From positions 1 through 24,226 of the forward strand of contig JAFGNC010000034.1 in assembly GCA_016927175.1 (NCBI GenBank): a DNA stretch of 24,226 nucleotides, in the 5' to 3' direction. The position numbers and the translations under genes are program-made. The first letter of the stretch is position 1, and each line of letters starts with the position of its first letter. Below, one piece after another: positions 14,948 through 22,553 of this stretch. The notes under the pieces are model-generated. The model saw nothing but the letters and a program-made list of their open reading frames with translations. It was not told the origin of the DNA and searched no databases. The DNA is from Gammaproteobacteria bacterium (GTDB lineage: Bacteria; Pseudomonadota; Gammaproteobacteria; Steroidobacterales; Rariloculaceae).

Positions 14948-16114
14948 TTGCACTGCCCGGTATGCCTGCGTGCCGATTCGATTCCCTTGCTCGATCTGGG
15001 CGAAGGGCCGGTCTTCTGCAACGTTCAATGGCCGAGCCGCGCGCAAGCCATCGCGGCAGCGAAGGCGCCCATACGCCTTGCTGCCTGCGCGAGCTGCGGG
15101 CACGTCTTCAACGAAGCGTTCGATCCGGACATCGTCGCCTATGCGCCCGGCTACGAGAACTCGCAGCACTCCTCGACCGTCTTCTCACGCTATGCGGAAC
15201 GGCTGGTCGAGCGCCTGGCGACGGCGTACGGGCTGTCCGGATGCGCGATCGTCGACATAGGCTGCGGCCGCGGGGAGCTGCTCGAAGCCCTGGCGCGCCG
15301 TGTCGGCGGACGCGGGTACGGGTTCGACCCGAGCTATTCCGGCGGGGACGCTTCCGCAGACGCGGCCGTGCACGTCGTGCGCGAAGAGTTCGACCCGGAG
15401 CGCGCGCGGCAGATCAGGCCGGCCCTGATCTGCTGCCGGCACGTTCTCGAGCACTTGCACGCGCCGGGCGACTTCCTCGACGGCGTGCGCGAGGCGATGG
15501 CAGCGAGCGGCGATCCGGTGCTGTACCTGGAAGTGCCGAACGGCACGCACCTGTTGCGTAACGCCATGGTGTGGGACGTGCTGTACGAGCACGTTTCCTA
15601 CTTCACGGCCCGCTCGCTGCGTCTCGCGCTTCGCAGCAGCGGCTTCCGGATCCACGCTCTGTACGAGGCCTTCGGCGGACAATTCCTCTGCGTCGAAGCG
15701 GCTGTCGGGGCGCCGGCGCGTGCCCGCTCCGGGCGGCGTGCACGAGCGAGCGATCCGTCGCCGGCGGACGCTGCCGGGCCCATGACCGAGCGTATCGAGC
15801 GATGGAAGAGGTGGAGCTCGGGCGAGCGCAGAAGCGGCCGTACGGCGGCGATATGGGGTGCCGGAACGAAAGGGGTCATGTTCCTGAACCTGCTGGGGCT
15901 CAACTCCGATCGACCGATACCGCGAGCTCTGGACCAGAACCCGGCGAAAGACGGCCTCTTCATTCCATGCACGGGCCAACAGATCAGTCTGCCGTCCGTC
16001 GATGCGCTCGCAGGCCTCTCATCCGTGATACTGATGAACTCGATCTATTCAGGCGAAGTCGAGGCGAGGCTTGCCGGCATGAACGTTGCCGTAGAGTTGC
16101 TCGCCGCGGATTGA
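14948..16114 (+). CDS. Second Cys-pair class I SAM methyltransferase, paralogue of the preceding gene
   Basis: A 388-residue methyltransferase closely parallel to its neighbour. It shows Cys3-X2-Cys6, Cys47-X2-Cys50 followed by GHVFNEAFDP, SAM motif IVDIGCGRGELL (101-112), CCRHVLEHL, YEHVSYFT (213-220) and a C-terminal AAIWGAGTKGVMFLN (300-314) with the late SVILMNSIYSGE. An Ala/Arg-rich low-complexity insert (about 252-278) separates the SAM domain from the C-terminal domain and is absent in the paralogue. The start is a TTG three bases after the upstream stop; the Cys pair begins at residue 3, so no later start is acceptable and no ATG or GTG is available. The acceptor is unknown. It ends the operon, facing the flippase 37 bases away. 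Confidence 0.84.
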   Translation: MHCPVCLRADSIPLLDLGEGPVFCNVQWPSRAQAIAAAKAPIRLAACASCGHVFNEAFDPDIVAYAPGYENSQHSSTVFSRYAERLVERLATAYGLSGCAIVDIGCGRGELLEALARRVGGRGYGFDPSYSGGDASADAAVHVVREEFDPERARQIRPALICCRHVLEHLHAPGDFLDGVREAMAASGDPVLYLEVPNGTHLLRNAMVWDVLYEHVSYFTARSLRLALRSSGFRIHALYEAFGGQFLCVEAAVGAPARARSGRRARASDPSPADAAGPMTERIERWKRWSSGERRSGRTAAIWGAGTKGVMFLNLLGLNSDRPIPRALDQNPAKDGLFIPCTGQQISLPSVDALAGLSSVILMNSIYSGEVEARLAGMNVAVELLAAD

Positions 16115-16151
16115 ACGCCCCTTCGTCCGCGTGCGGCCGAAACGACGCGGG

Positions 16152-17717
16152 TCAGGTGGGCCGCGCGTAGGGGGCGATCAAGCGGCTGGCGGCGGTCGAA
16201 ATTGAATCGGGCAGACGGCGCAGCACGAGATGAACGGCCCATAAGCCGTCGTCGCCGATGAACGCGCGCGGGAACAATCGCAGAATCACGGCCGAAGTGA
16301 CACCCGTGGCGACGGCGGCGCCGGCCAGTATCGCCAGCGGCGGCGCGCTTCGACTCGCGAGCCAGCCCCGTACCGCCAGCAATTCCGCGGCAATCGCGGC
16401 GGCGGTCAGAAGTGCCGGCACGAAGGTGGCGAGCAGCTTTGCGACCGGCAGCGAGGTCATCTCGAGCGTCAAGCGGGTCATGAGCACGTAGTTCAGGAAA
16501 AGCGCGCAGAACACGCCCGTCGCGACGCCGCCGAGCCCCCAGTACCGACCGACCAACGCGCCGGCGAAGACGGCGATCACGTATACGACCTGCACTGCCG
16601 CCGTTCGATAGACCGCCCCCGCGGCGGCGGTCAGGCTGTCGCTGACCCGGACGCCGAGCCGGAACAGGAGGCCGACCGCGAGGATCCGCAGCGGTACGAC
16701 GGCCGCGCCCCACTGCTCGCCGAGGACGACCGCGACGATCTCGGGCGCGAGAATGACGATGGCGACGCTCGCGGGGAACGCGACCAGGTTGGTCGCCGCG
16801 ATGCCCCGGCGGTACGCGACCGCCAGCCGCGCGGAGTCCCCCTGCAGCCTGGACAGGACAGGGAACAGGACGCTTGCGATTCCGCGCCCGAACAGAACCG
16901 CCGGAGTTGCCGCGAGCCAGTAGGCGCGGCTGTAAAGGCCGAGCGCTTCGGCCCCGAGCCATCGGCCGACGACGAGGTTGTCGGCCTCGATGGCCGAATT
17001 CGCCGCCGTACGCCAGACGATCATGCCGCCCCCGAAACGCAGCAGCTCGACGAGCGGGGACCACCGGAACAGGACGGCCTTCGGATGGGGCTGAAGCGTC
17101 AGGAGCAGCACGGTGTTGCAGCACACCTGCGCGAGATGGGCCCCTGCGAGAGCCCATACGCCGTAGCCCGACAGCGCGAGGCCGATACCGACGACGCCAT
17201 AGCCGATGCCGAAGGAGATCACCGCGCAGGTCGCGATCTGACGGAATCTCATACGCCGCCGCATCAGGGCGAGCGCAACCTGCGATGCATTTGCGATCGG
17301 AATCGCGACCGACAGCAGGCGCACGATGTCCTCGATGACATCGTTCTGGAAGAACGCAGCGATCGGGGCGGCACCGAGCTGAAGGAGGAGACAGACGACG
17401 AGCCCGAAGTGGATCGAGACCGCAAAGGCAGCGCGAACCTGCTCGTCGTCGAGGGTTTCGCGCTGGATCAACGCGCCCGTCAAGCCGAGGTTGGCGATGA
17501 AGCCGGCGATCTTGATCGCGACCAGCGCGGCTGCGACGGCGCCGAACATGGCGGGGGCCAGAAGCCGGGCCAGCGCCATCGTCACGATCACTTCCAGCGC
17601 GCCCTGCACGAGGGTGCCGGAGAACGCCCAGAACAACCCGCCGAGAACCCTTCTTCCGAGGCCGGTGCGCGGCTCCACGTTCCGCTGCGGTGGATCCCGC
17701 TCCGGTCGAGCGTCCAC
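16152..17717 (-). CDS. Wzx-like polysaccharide flippase (MOP superfamily)
   Basis: A multi-pass inner-membrane protein of about 521 residues expected to flip a lipid-linked oligosaccharide across the membrane. The core begins GRRVLGGLFWAFSGTLVQGALE and has about 12-14 hydrophobic helices. Family marks include ALARLLAPAMFG, LGLTGALIQRE, FGGGMIVWR followed by NLVVGRWLGAEALGLYSRAYWLA, and PVLSRLQGD. The C-terminus extends with additional helices and a basic tail. The frame is open up to 17858, but that part overlaps the glycosyltransferase gene and is low-complexity. GTG 17717, eight bases after the upstream stop, was chosen; GTG 17678 is also possible, and none has a good ribosome-binding site. 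With the GT2 gene it forms a two-gene minus-strand unit serving the same glycan cluster. Confidence 0.87.
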   Translation of the reverse strand: MDARPERDPPQRNVEPRTGLGRRVLGGLFWAFSGTLVQGALEVIVTMALARLLAPAMFGAVAAALVAIKIAGFIANLGLTGALIQRETLDDEQVRAAFAVSIHFGLVVCLLLQLGAAPIAAFFQNDVIEDIVRLLSVAIPIANASQVALALMRRRMRFRQIATCAVISFGIGYGVVGIGLALSGYGVWALAGAHLAQVCCNTVLLLTLQPHPKAVLFRWSPLVELLRFGGGMIVWRTAANSAIEADNLVVGRWLGAEALGLYSRAYWLAATPAVLFGRGIASVLFPVLSRLQGDSARLAVAYRRGIAATNLVAFPASVAIVILAPEIVAVVLGEQWGAAVVPLRILAVGLLFRLGVRVSDSLTAAAGAVYRTAAVQVVYVIAVFAGALVGRYWGLGGVATGVFCALFLNYVLMTRLTLEMTSLPVAKLLATFVPALLTAAAIAAELLAVRGWLASRSAPPLAILAGAAVATGVTSAVILRLFPRAFIGDDGLWAVHLVLRRLPDSISTAASRLIAPYARPT

Positions 17718-17724
17718 TGCGCGG

Positions 17725-18780
17725 TCAGCGGCGCCGCATTCGCGCCAGGCGCGCGAGGCGAGGCCCGTGCTCCGGCGGACGGTCGTCTCCGGCATCGATC
17801 GACGTCGGCCGGATCGCGACAGACTCGGCGGAGCGCGCGCTGCGGCGAGGCGCGCCACCGAAAGCGCGCGGCCGTCTTTTCATGACATCGTAAAGCCACG
17901 GCATCAGCGAGCCGAGCGGCTCGATCATGATCCGCAGGATGTTGAAGCGGACGAAGAGTGCGCGCGTCATATGGCCGTAGCAGCGGATGCGATCCGCCCG
18001 CGCCGGGAACCTGCGTCTGACGATGTCGGCATACGCACCGAAAAGCGAGCGGATCGGGTAGGACCTGGTTCCGCGACGTATCGGAACGTAGAACTCGAGC
18101 CGCTCCAGCGGCCGCAGCCCGACCCGCGTGGAGCGCTGCGGGTGCTCGCCGTTGAAGAACAGGTGCTCGCGGACGGTGGCGAAGCGGCCGGCCGCCGCAA
18201 GCTCTGCGAGGAGCGCGCGATCGCAGCCGACGAAAGGCTGCAAGGGTTTCACCGTTCTGAGCGCGCTGCTTCGGATGATCCCGAAGACCTCGAAACAGGG
18301 GCCTCCCCGCAGGCGCGCGCCGAACCGCACGGAAGCCCTCGGATGATCCGTTCCCGTAGAGCCGGGATCGTAGATTCCGAGGCGATTCATGTCCCGGTCG
18401 ACGATGCTCGAAAGGCTATGACACAGAACCACATCCGGATTCGCGTCGAGGATCTCGATGCACTTCTGGCAGAACGTAGGATCGAGGACGTCGTCGTGCG
18501 CGCTCCACTTGAAGTATTCACCGCGCGCGAGCTCGAAGCAGTGGTTGAAGTTCCATACCGCACCCCGATTCGTGGCGTGGCGGCAGTAGCGCACGCGCCG
18601 GTCGAGGCGCGCGAAACTTTCGGCTATCCGCCGCGTCTCGTCCGTCGATGCGTTATCCGAGATGATGAGCTCGAAATCCGTGAACGACTGCGCCAGATGC
18701 GAGCGGATCGCCCGCGCCAGGTAATTTTCGCCGTTGAGCACCGGCAGCCCTATGCTGAGCCGTGGAGCTGCCTTCTGCAC
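17725..18780 (-). CDS. Family 2-type glycosyltransferase
   Basis: A 351-residue GT-A inverting glycosyltransferase. The N-terminal domain shows LSIGLPVLNGENYL (8-21), the nucleotide-binding SDNASTDET (41-49), and the metal-binding Asp pair in WSAHDDVLD (92-100). The middle contains FGIIRSSALR and FVGCDRALLAELAAAGR, typical of GT2 acceptor regions. The C-terminal tail from about 310 is Arg/Pro-rich and poorly conserved-looking. No membrane domain is evident. The start is GTG at 18780, with an AGGG about ten bases upstream, so initiation may be weak. The gene is followed directly by the flippase, and the two probably form one transcript. Donor and acceptor are unknown. Confidence 0.88.
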   Translation of the reverse strand: MQKAAPRLSIGLPVLNGENYLARAIRSHLAQSFTDFELIISDNASTDETRRIAESFARLDRRVRYCRHATNRGAVWNFNHCFELARGEYFKWSAHDDVLDPTFCQKCIEILDANPDVVLCHSLSSIVDRDMNRLGIYDPGSTGTDHPRASVRFGARLRGGPCFEVFGIIRSSALRTVKPLQPFVGCDRALLAELAAAGRFATVREHLFFNGEHPQRSTRVGLRPLERLEFYVPIRRGTRSYPIRSLFGAYADIVRRRFPARADRIRCYGHMTRALFVRFNILRIMIEPLGSLMPWLYDVMKRRPRAFGGAPRRSARSAESVAIRPTSIDAGDDRPPEHGPRLARLARMRRR

Positions 18781-19144
18781 GTCAGCTCGCCCTGTTCAGG
18801 TGCCGCTCCGATGCCGCCTACGGACGGGGAACCGAGGGCGACGCGCCGAGTGGAGATCGGTAGTGACTGGAGCAAGAATGCGTTTCGGCCGACCCGCTGG
18901 ACGGCCTGTGTTTGCCGTCATTCGAGACCACCCCGGCTCTACTCTGTAGTGTCTCGGTCCATCTTATGGACAGTCGTCGGCGGCCGCAACGCTCGCGGTG
19001 ATGGCGCCCGGTTGCGCCTGCGCGGCTGCAACCGCCGCTGAGGGGAGAGCATCGACGCCGTCGCCGTACCCATGCCGCGCTCCCGGCTGGAACGATCGCG
19101 GTGACATGCCGCTCGCCCCGGCGCGGCACGACACGCAGGAGGTT
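18781..19144. other. Gene-free stretch between the GT2 and cyclase-like genes
   Basis: I see no convincing coding region in these 364 bases; the ORFs here have shadow-like Arg/Pro/Ala-rich composition. A hairpin can form from GGTTGC (19010-19015) and GCAACC (19028-19033) with extra inner pairs, about 110 bases past the stop of the cyclase-like gene and without a U-run. No clear promoter for the GT2 gene was found. Confidence 0.4.
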
Positions 19145-20404
19145 TCAGTGAGCGGCAGACGTCGGCTTCATGTGCTCGGTGTGCGCGTAGGGCATATTGC
19201 GCGGCTCGATCAGACGGTCCTCGATACCGAGCAGGATCGGCTGGCCCTTGCGGCGGTAGATGTTCGCCTTGGCGTTGTAGACGTGCCGCGAGATTCCGTG
19301 CCTGTCGCTGACCGTGATGCGCCGCACCGTGAACCCGCCGCCTTGGAGCCGGACTCCGGTCAGGTACGACTCGATCCATTCCACGCGGTCCCCGGACAGC
19401 GTGAGCCCCTTCAGCTGAGACAGCGTCTTGGTCGCCTGCGACACGAACTCGAGCGTGCCGATCTCCGAGGACTCACCGAGCTCGGCACGGAAGTCGCCGA
19501 CGAGGATCTGGTGAGGCAGCGCGCACTCCATCATCCGCGCGAGCTCGAGCGTGACGTCGCCGACGATGTAGTGGTAGAGCGTCGGGTTCAATCCTTCGGA
19601 CTGGTGGAACTCGTAGCTGCGGCCGACGTGAAAGGCCGCTCGCAGCTTCGGCACGGTGTCGTGCACGCACCTGCGCCGGGCGATCGCGTTGTCGGCCAGA
19701 GCGAGATACATCAGGTGATAGAGATTGACGTTCGCATCGAGCCCGAGGTCCCGGTTCCAGACGTAGAAGCCGTCACCGGTCGTCGCGCGGGCGAAATCGA
19801 TGCCGATCTTCCTGTCGAGCAGCTTGCTCTGGGCCGCGTTCAACGAATAGGCGAGGCTGTTCAGCTGCGTCATCTGCTCGAAGGGGCTCAGGAGGCTGAA
19901 ACCCACGATGTCGAACTGCGCGACGGCGCGGCAGGGCACATACGTGATGCTGTAGCGCTTGATCATCTTCTCGATGATGTCTTCGTGCGCCGGGTTGCTC
20001 GCGAGCGCGGCCCGCAGCGGCAGGTGCAAGCGCTGGACTCCGAGCAGCCGCACGACCTCATCCATCTGGCGCGGCGTCTGCTGCCGTCGACCGCACAGCA
20101 GCGTCTCGAGGAACTGCCTCGACGGCCACAGCTCACGCGATTCCCCGGCGCCGGCCCTTGCGGTGGCGTGCGAGATCTCCGCGACGGCGTAATGCGGCAC
20201 GACCACGAGGGAAATGCCCTCGTTCTCGGGGCACCAGCACAGAATCACGTTCTGCCCCAGCTTCCAGAGGCCGTGCAGTGATTTGTCGAGGTGGATCAGG
20301 TCGTCGCGTTCTTTCAGGCTCATGTCCGAGGTAATCGCCGACAACGCGTCGAGATAGCCGCCGACGCTGGCGAGCCCGAAGATTTCCGTATCCGAAGAAT
20401 CCAT
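19145..20404 (-). CDS. Divergent class III nucleotidyl cyclase-like protein
   Basis: A 419-residue soluble protein. Residues 161-305 match the order of class III adenylate/guanylate cyclase motifs. FDIVGFS holds the first metal-binding Asp (165). TTGDGFYVW holds the second (211). AAFHVG (256-261) matches the G-I-H-x-G strand, and YIVGDVTLELARMME (279-293) matches the G-D-x-V-N-x-A-x-R segment, followed by HQILVGDF. Arg290 of the transition-state motif is kept, but the Asn four residues before it is Leu286, so the site is altered. The 160-residue N-terminus and the C-terminus (310-419, beta-rich, RITVSDRHGISRHVYNAKANIYRR) are not recognised. No signal peptide or membrane helix is seen. It could be an active cyclase with different chemistry or a catalytically dead nucleotide sensor. 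The DUF4240 gene lies upstream on the same strand. Confidence 0.65.
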   Translation of the reverse strand: MDSSDTEIFGLASVGGYLDALSAITSDMSLKERDDLIHLDKSLHGLWKLGQNVILCWCPENEGISLVVVPHYAVAEISHATARAGAGESRELWPSRQFLETLLCGRRQQTPRQMDEVVRLLGVQRLHLPLRAALASNPAHEDIIEKMIKRYSITYVPCRAVAQFDIVGFSLLSPFEQMTQLNSLAYSLNAAQSKLLDRKIGIDFARATTGDGFYVWNRDLGLDANVNLYHLMYLALADNAIARRRCVHDTVPKLRAAFHVGRSYEFHQSEGLNPTLYHYIVGDVTLELARMMECALPHQILVGDFRAELGESSEIGTLEFVSQATKTLSQLKGLTLSGDRVEWIESYLTGVRLQGGGFTVRRITVSDRHGISRHVYNAKANIYRRKGQPILLGIEDRLIEPRNMPYAHTEHMKPTSAAH

Positions 20405-20515
20405 TGCCGGATCACGTCCCTGGTGTCGGGCCCGCGCGGAGCCCAGTGGTCTCTCTCCCAGACCGCGCGATGCCGCGCTTGTCGCCGTTGTGCGACATAT
20501 TACAGGAGTTTCCGG

Positions 20516-20546
20516 GAGCGGGTTAGTTTGCAGCGCTCTTTTTTTT
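20516..20546 (+). terminator. Plus-strand terminator-like hairpin with T8, or minus-strand A-tract
   Basis: GAGCG (20516-20520) can pair with CGCTC (20534-20538) and is followed by eight T (20539-20546), a weak intrinsic terminator shape on the plus strand. Both neighbouring genes are on the minus strand, so the target is unclear. On the minus strand the same run is an A8 tract upstream of a TAATAT (20502-20497) and could act as an UP element for the cyclase-like gene. Confidence 0.3.
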
Positions 20547-20575
20547 GATTGGAGGCGCTACAGATCGAGCAAGAC

Positions 20576-20593
20576 GCGCGGCACGGGCCGCGC
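20576..20593 (-). terminator. Hairpin directly after the DUF4240 gene
   Basis: GCGCGGC and GCCGCGC make a perfect 7-bp stem with a 4-base loop, starting five bases past the TAA of the DUF4240 gene. The transcript continues GUCUUGCUCG, so the U-run is poor; it may be a weak or Rho-assisted terminator that partly separates this gene from the cyclase-like gene downstream. Confidence 0.35.
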
Positions 20594-20597
20594 CCGT

Positions 20598-21602
20598 TTA
20601 GTGCCGCACGGGCTCATCCTCGTCGACAGCCGGCTCGGGCTCGCTCTCTTCGGAACATGAGCGGAGCCCGAGCTCATCCGCCACGGGGCGGGCGATCGTG
20701 GCAGACACCGTGCGGAGCTCGTAGACCGCGTGCGCTTGACGCGTGCACACCGGGCAGTCCGTAGCGCCGAGCGACACGGCAAAGGCCAGATGACCTATCT
20801 CGGTGTGGCAGTCGGGACAGCGCACGAGAATCAGGTCGGTCGGCCGGAAGTCACAGGGCTGCACGTAGCGGAATTCTCCGCGCCGGTAGACCAGCACGAA
20901 CTCGGCCGTGCGACCGGCGTCGTCGGGGGGATCGGTCTCGTCGCCGCTTTCGGACGCATCGATCTCGACGAGCTGACCGTCGCGGCAGGCGAGATGAGGC
21001 ATCCCCGCACCCTCCACGATCTCGCCGATCTCGCCGAATTCCTCTGCCTCGTCGGCGAGCCTCAGCGTTTCGTCGGAGGGCAGGCAGTAACACCGCTTCA
21101 CACGGTGATTCCGCTGAACGGCCTCCCGCACTCTCGAAAAGCGCTCCGGCACAGCCGCGCTTTCGACCGAAACGACGGGCGGCTCGACGGCCAGATACGG
21201 ACGCTCGATGTCATCGCCCGTCTTGAGGTAATAGACCCAGGCAGCGATGCAGCCGTGAGCCGGAAGCTCGTAGACCACGGAAAGGCCGGCCAGACACTGC
21301 GGGTCCGCAACCACCGCGCTAAAAAAATCCCGGCCTTGGGAGATCAGCCAGCAGCGCACGAAGGGGAAGGTGTCTTCGAGGCCGCTGTTCGTGAGAAGCT
21401 CGAGCACGTGCAGTAGGTCGTAGTTCGCGGCCCGGGCGTCCAGCTGGTCGTAACGGTTCTGGAAAGCCTGGATCTCCCCGGGGCTCAACGGCTCGAGCGC
21501 GTCGCGCAGCGTATCGGGCCGGCGCGAGAGGTCCGAGCCGGCTTGTACTCTGGCGATTTCGATCAACCGCCAGAACTCTGTAGGCGTCATGCTCTTCGGC
21601 AT
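20598..21602 (-). CDS. DUF4240 domain protein with C-terminal zinc ribbon
   Basis: A 334-residue protein. The N-terminal 110 residues match DUF4240: MTPTEFWRLIEIAR, then LSPGEIQAFQNRYDQLDARAANYDLL and FPFVRCWLISQGRDFFSAVVADPQCLA. Its function is unknown, but it is common in bacterial proteins of the WGR/immunity-like accessory type. The middle (about 135-255) is unassigned and contains an acidic stretch (DASESGDETDPPDDAG). A zinc ribbon is formed by Cys262, Cys265, Cys283 and Cys286 (CPDC and CPVC). The acidic C-terminal tail ends EPAVDEDEPVRH. No signal peptide or membrane helix is seen. The start has AGGGG five to six bases upstream; an internal ATG (residue 5) is an alternative. The cyclase-like gene follows after 193 bases on the same strand, separated by a hairpin. 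Confidence 0.75.
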   Translation of the reverse strand: MPKSMTPTEFWRLIEIARVQAGSDLSRRPDTLRDALEPLSPGEIQAFQNRYDQLDARAANYDLLHVLELLTNSGLEDTFPFVRCWLISQGRDFFSAVVADPQCLAGLSVVYELPAHGCIAAWVYYLKTGDDIERPYLAVEPPVVSVESAAVPERFSRVREAVQRNHRVKRCYCLPSDETLRLADEAEEFGEIGEIVEGAGMPHLACRDGQLVEIDASESGDETDPPDDAGRTAEFVLVYRRGEFRYVQPCDFRPTDLILVRCPDCHTEIGHLAFAVSLGATDCPVCTRQAHAVYELRTVSATIARPVADELGLRSCSEESEPEPAVDEDEPVRH

Positions 21603-22553
21603 CCCTGCCCCTATCGAGACCTTCGCGGCAGAAGGGAAGCGCGGGGCTCACTGTACAGCGCAACGCCGCGAGGTTCAAAAGCAGATCACGGCTGACGCGA
21701 CGAAAAAATCCGAGCCGCTCCTCGACATGGCCGCACTTCGGAACAGCTAACCGCAAAGCTGACATGTGCGGTTCCGGCGCTTGCGACAGAACCGAATCGA
21801 AGTGCGCAAAGACCATGCGGCAACTGCCCGACCGGGAAATGGGGGAACACCCGAATCGGCGCAGGTGCGAGCGGCTCGGTCCCGACCAGCGTAGGAGTCA
21901 TCGTCGAGATCGTTACCGGCCGACCCGGCGGAGCGCGCATCCGCACCGCCGGTCGAGCCAAAGATACCGCCTGCCGCCGCTCTCGCGGCGAGCTTGCAGA
22001 CAGAGGGGGCAAGCGCGTTGCCGCGCTGCTCGGAGGAGGCGCGATGCGGAGAATGCGTGCCGGGAAGATGCCGACGAGAGCCTTCCATAGCCTCGATCCC
22101 ACCCCACGTTTTGAACCGTATTCCGTTACAGCAGCGAGTGCGTCGGCTTTGACCCGCATCCGCATGCAAGGGCGAAACAACGCGTTGCTCGCCCGCGTGC
22201 GCATCCGCGCTCACTGCTCGAGTCTCAAAATATAGTAAGCGATACTATCAATGCAAGCTCGTTCGCGGCGCGTGGCGCGATCGCGCGCTGCGGCGCGGCT
22301 CGAGCCGCAGACCACGGCGCCCCCGCCGAGCTCCCGGCCCGCGGCTCTGCCGGCGCTCGCCTGTCCACTCGGGGCGCGAATACCTGCTGGTCAAGGGCTC
22401 ACTCCCGGGGCGCCGATCGCGGGTTTGCCGTTTGCGGTGCGGGCTGTGGCAGGATAGCCGAAGAGAATCGCAGCTCCGCCGCGCCCGGGCGCATCGTGCC
22501 GTGAGCGGCGCGGTTGGCGGGGGCGACAGAACGGGCCGGATCTCGAGGGAGCG
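21603..22553. other. Gene-poor stretch of about 950 bases
   Basis: Several ORFs of 60-172 codons exist on both strands, but all have Arg/Pro/Ser/Ala-rich shadow composition, no ribosome-binding sites of note and no motif I recognise. The segment is less GC-rich in patches (for example near 22100-22140 and 22224-22252) and could hold a decayed gene, a small RNA or long regulatory DNA. No inverted-repeat insertion-sequence ends were recognised. The one distinct element is the palindrome at 22232-22248. Confidence 0.4.
22232..22248. promoter_or_regulatory. Palindromic operator-like site in an A/T island
   Basis: ATAGTA-AGCGA-TACTAT is a perfect 6-bp inverted repeat with a 5-base centre, in a short A/T-rich island within GC-rich DNA. 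The size and symmetry suit a dimeric repressor or activator site. It lies about 300 bases before the glycoside-hydrolase-like gene and far from other starts; no regulator gene is adjacent. Confidence 0.35.

Noticed and set aside
18998..20281. 427-codon plus-strand frame opposite the cyclase-like gene
   Set aside because: It is a shadow with no start context or motif; the minus-strand reading has ordered cyclase motifs.
21311..21317. Seven-T run inside the DUF4240 gene as a frameshift site
   Set aside because: It encodes Asp-Phe-Phe in a conserved part of the domain and the frame continues normally; no shifted product is apparent.
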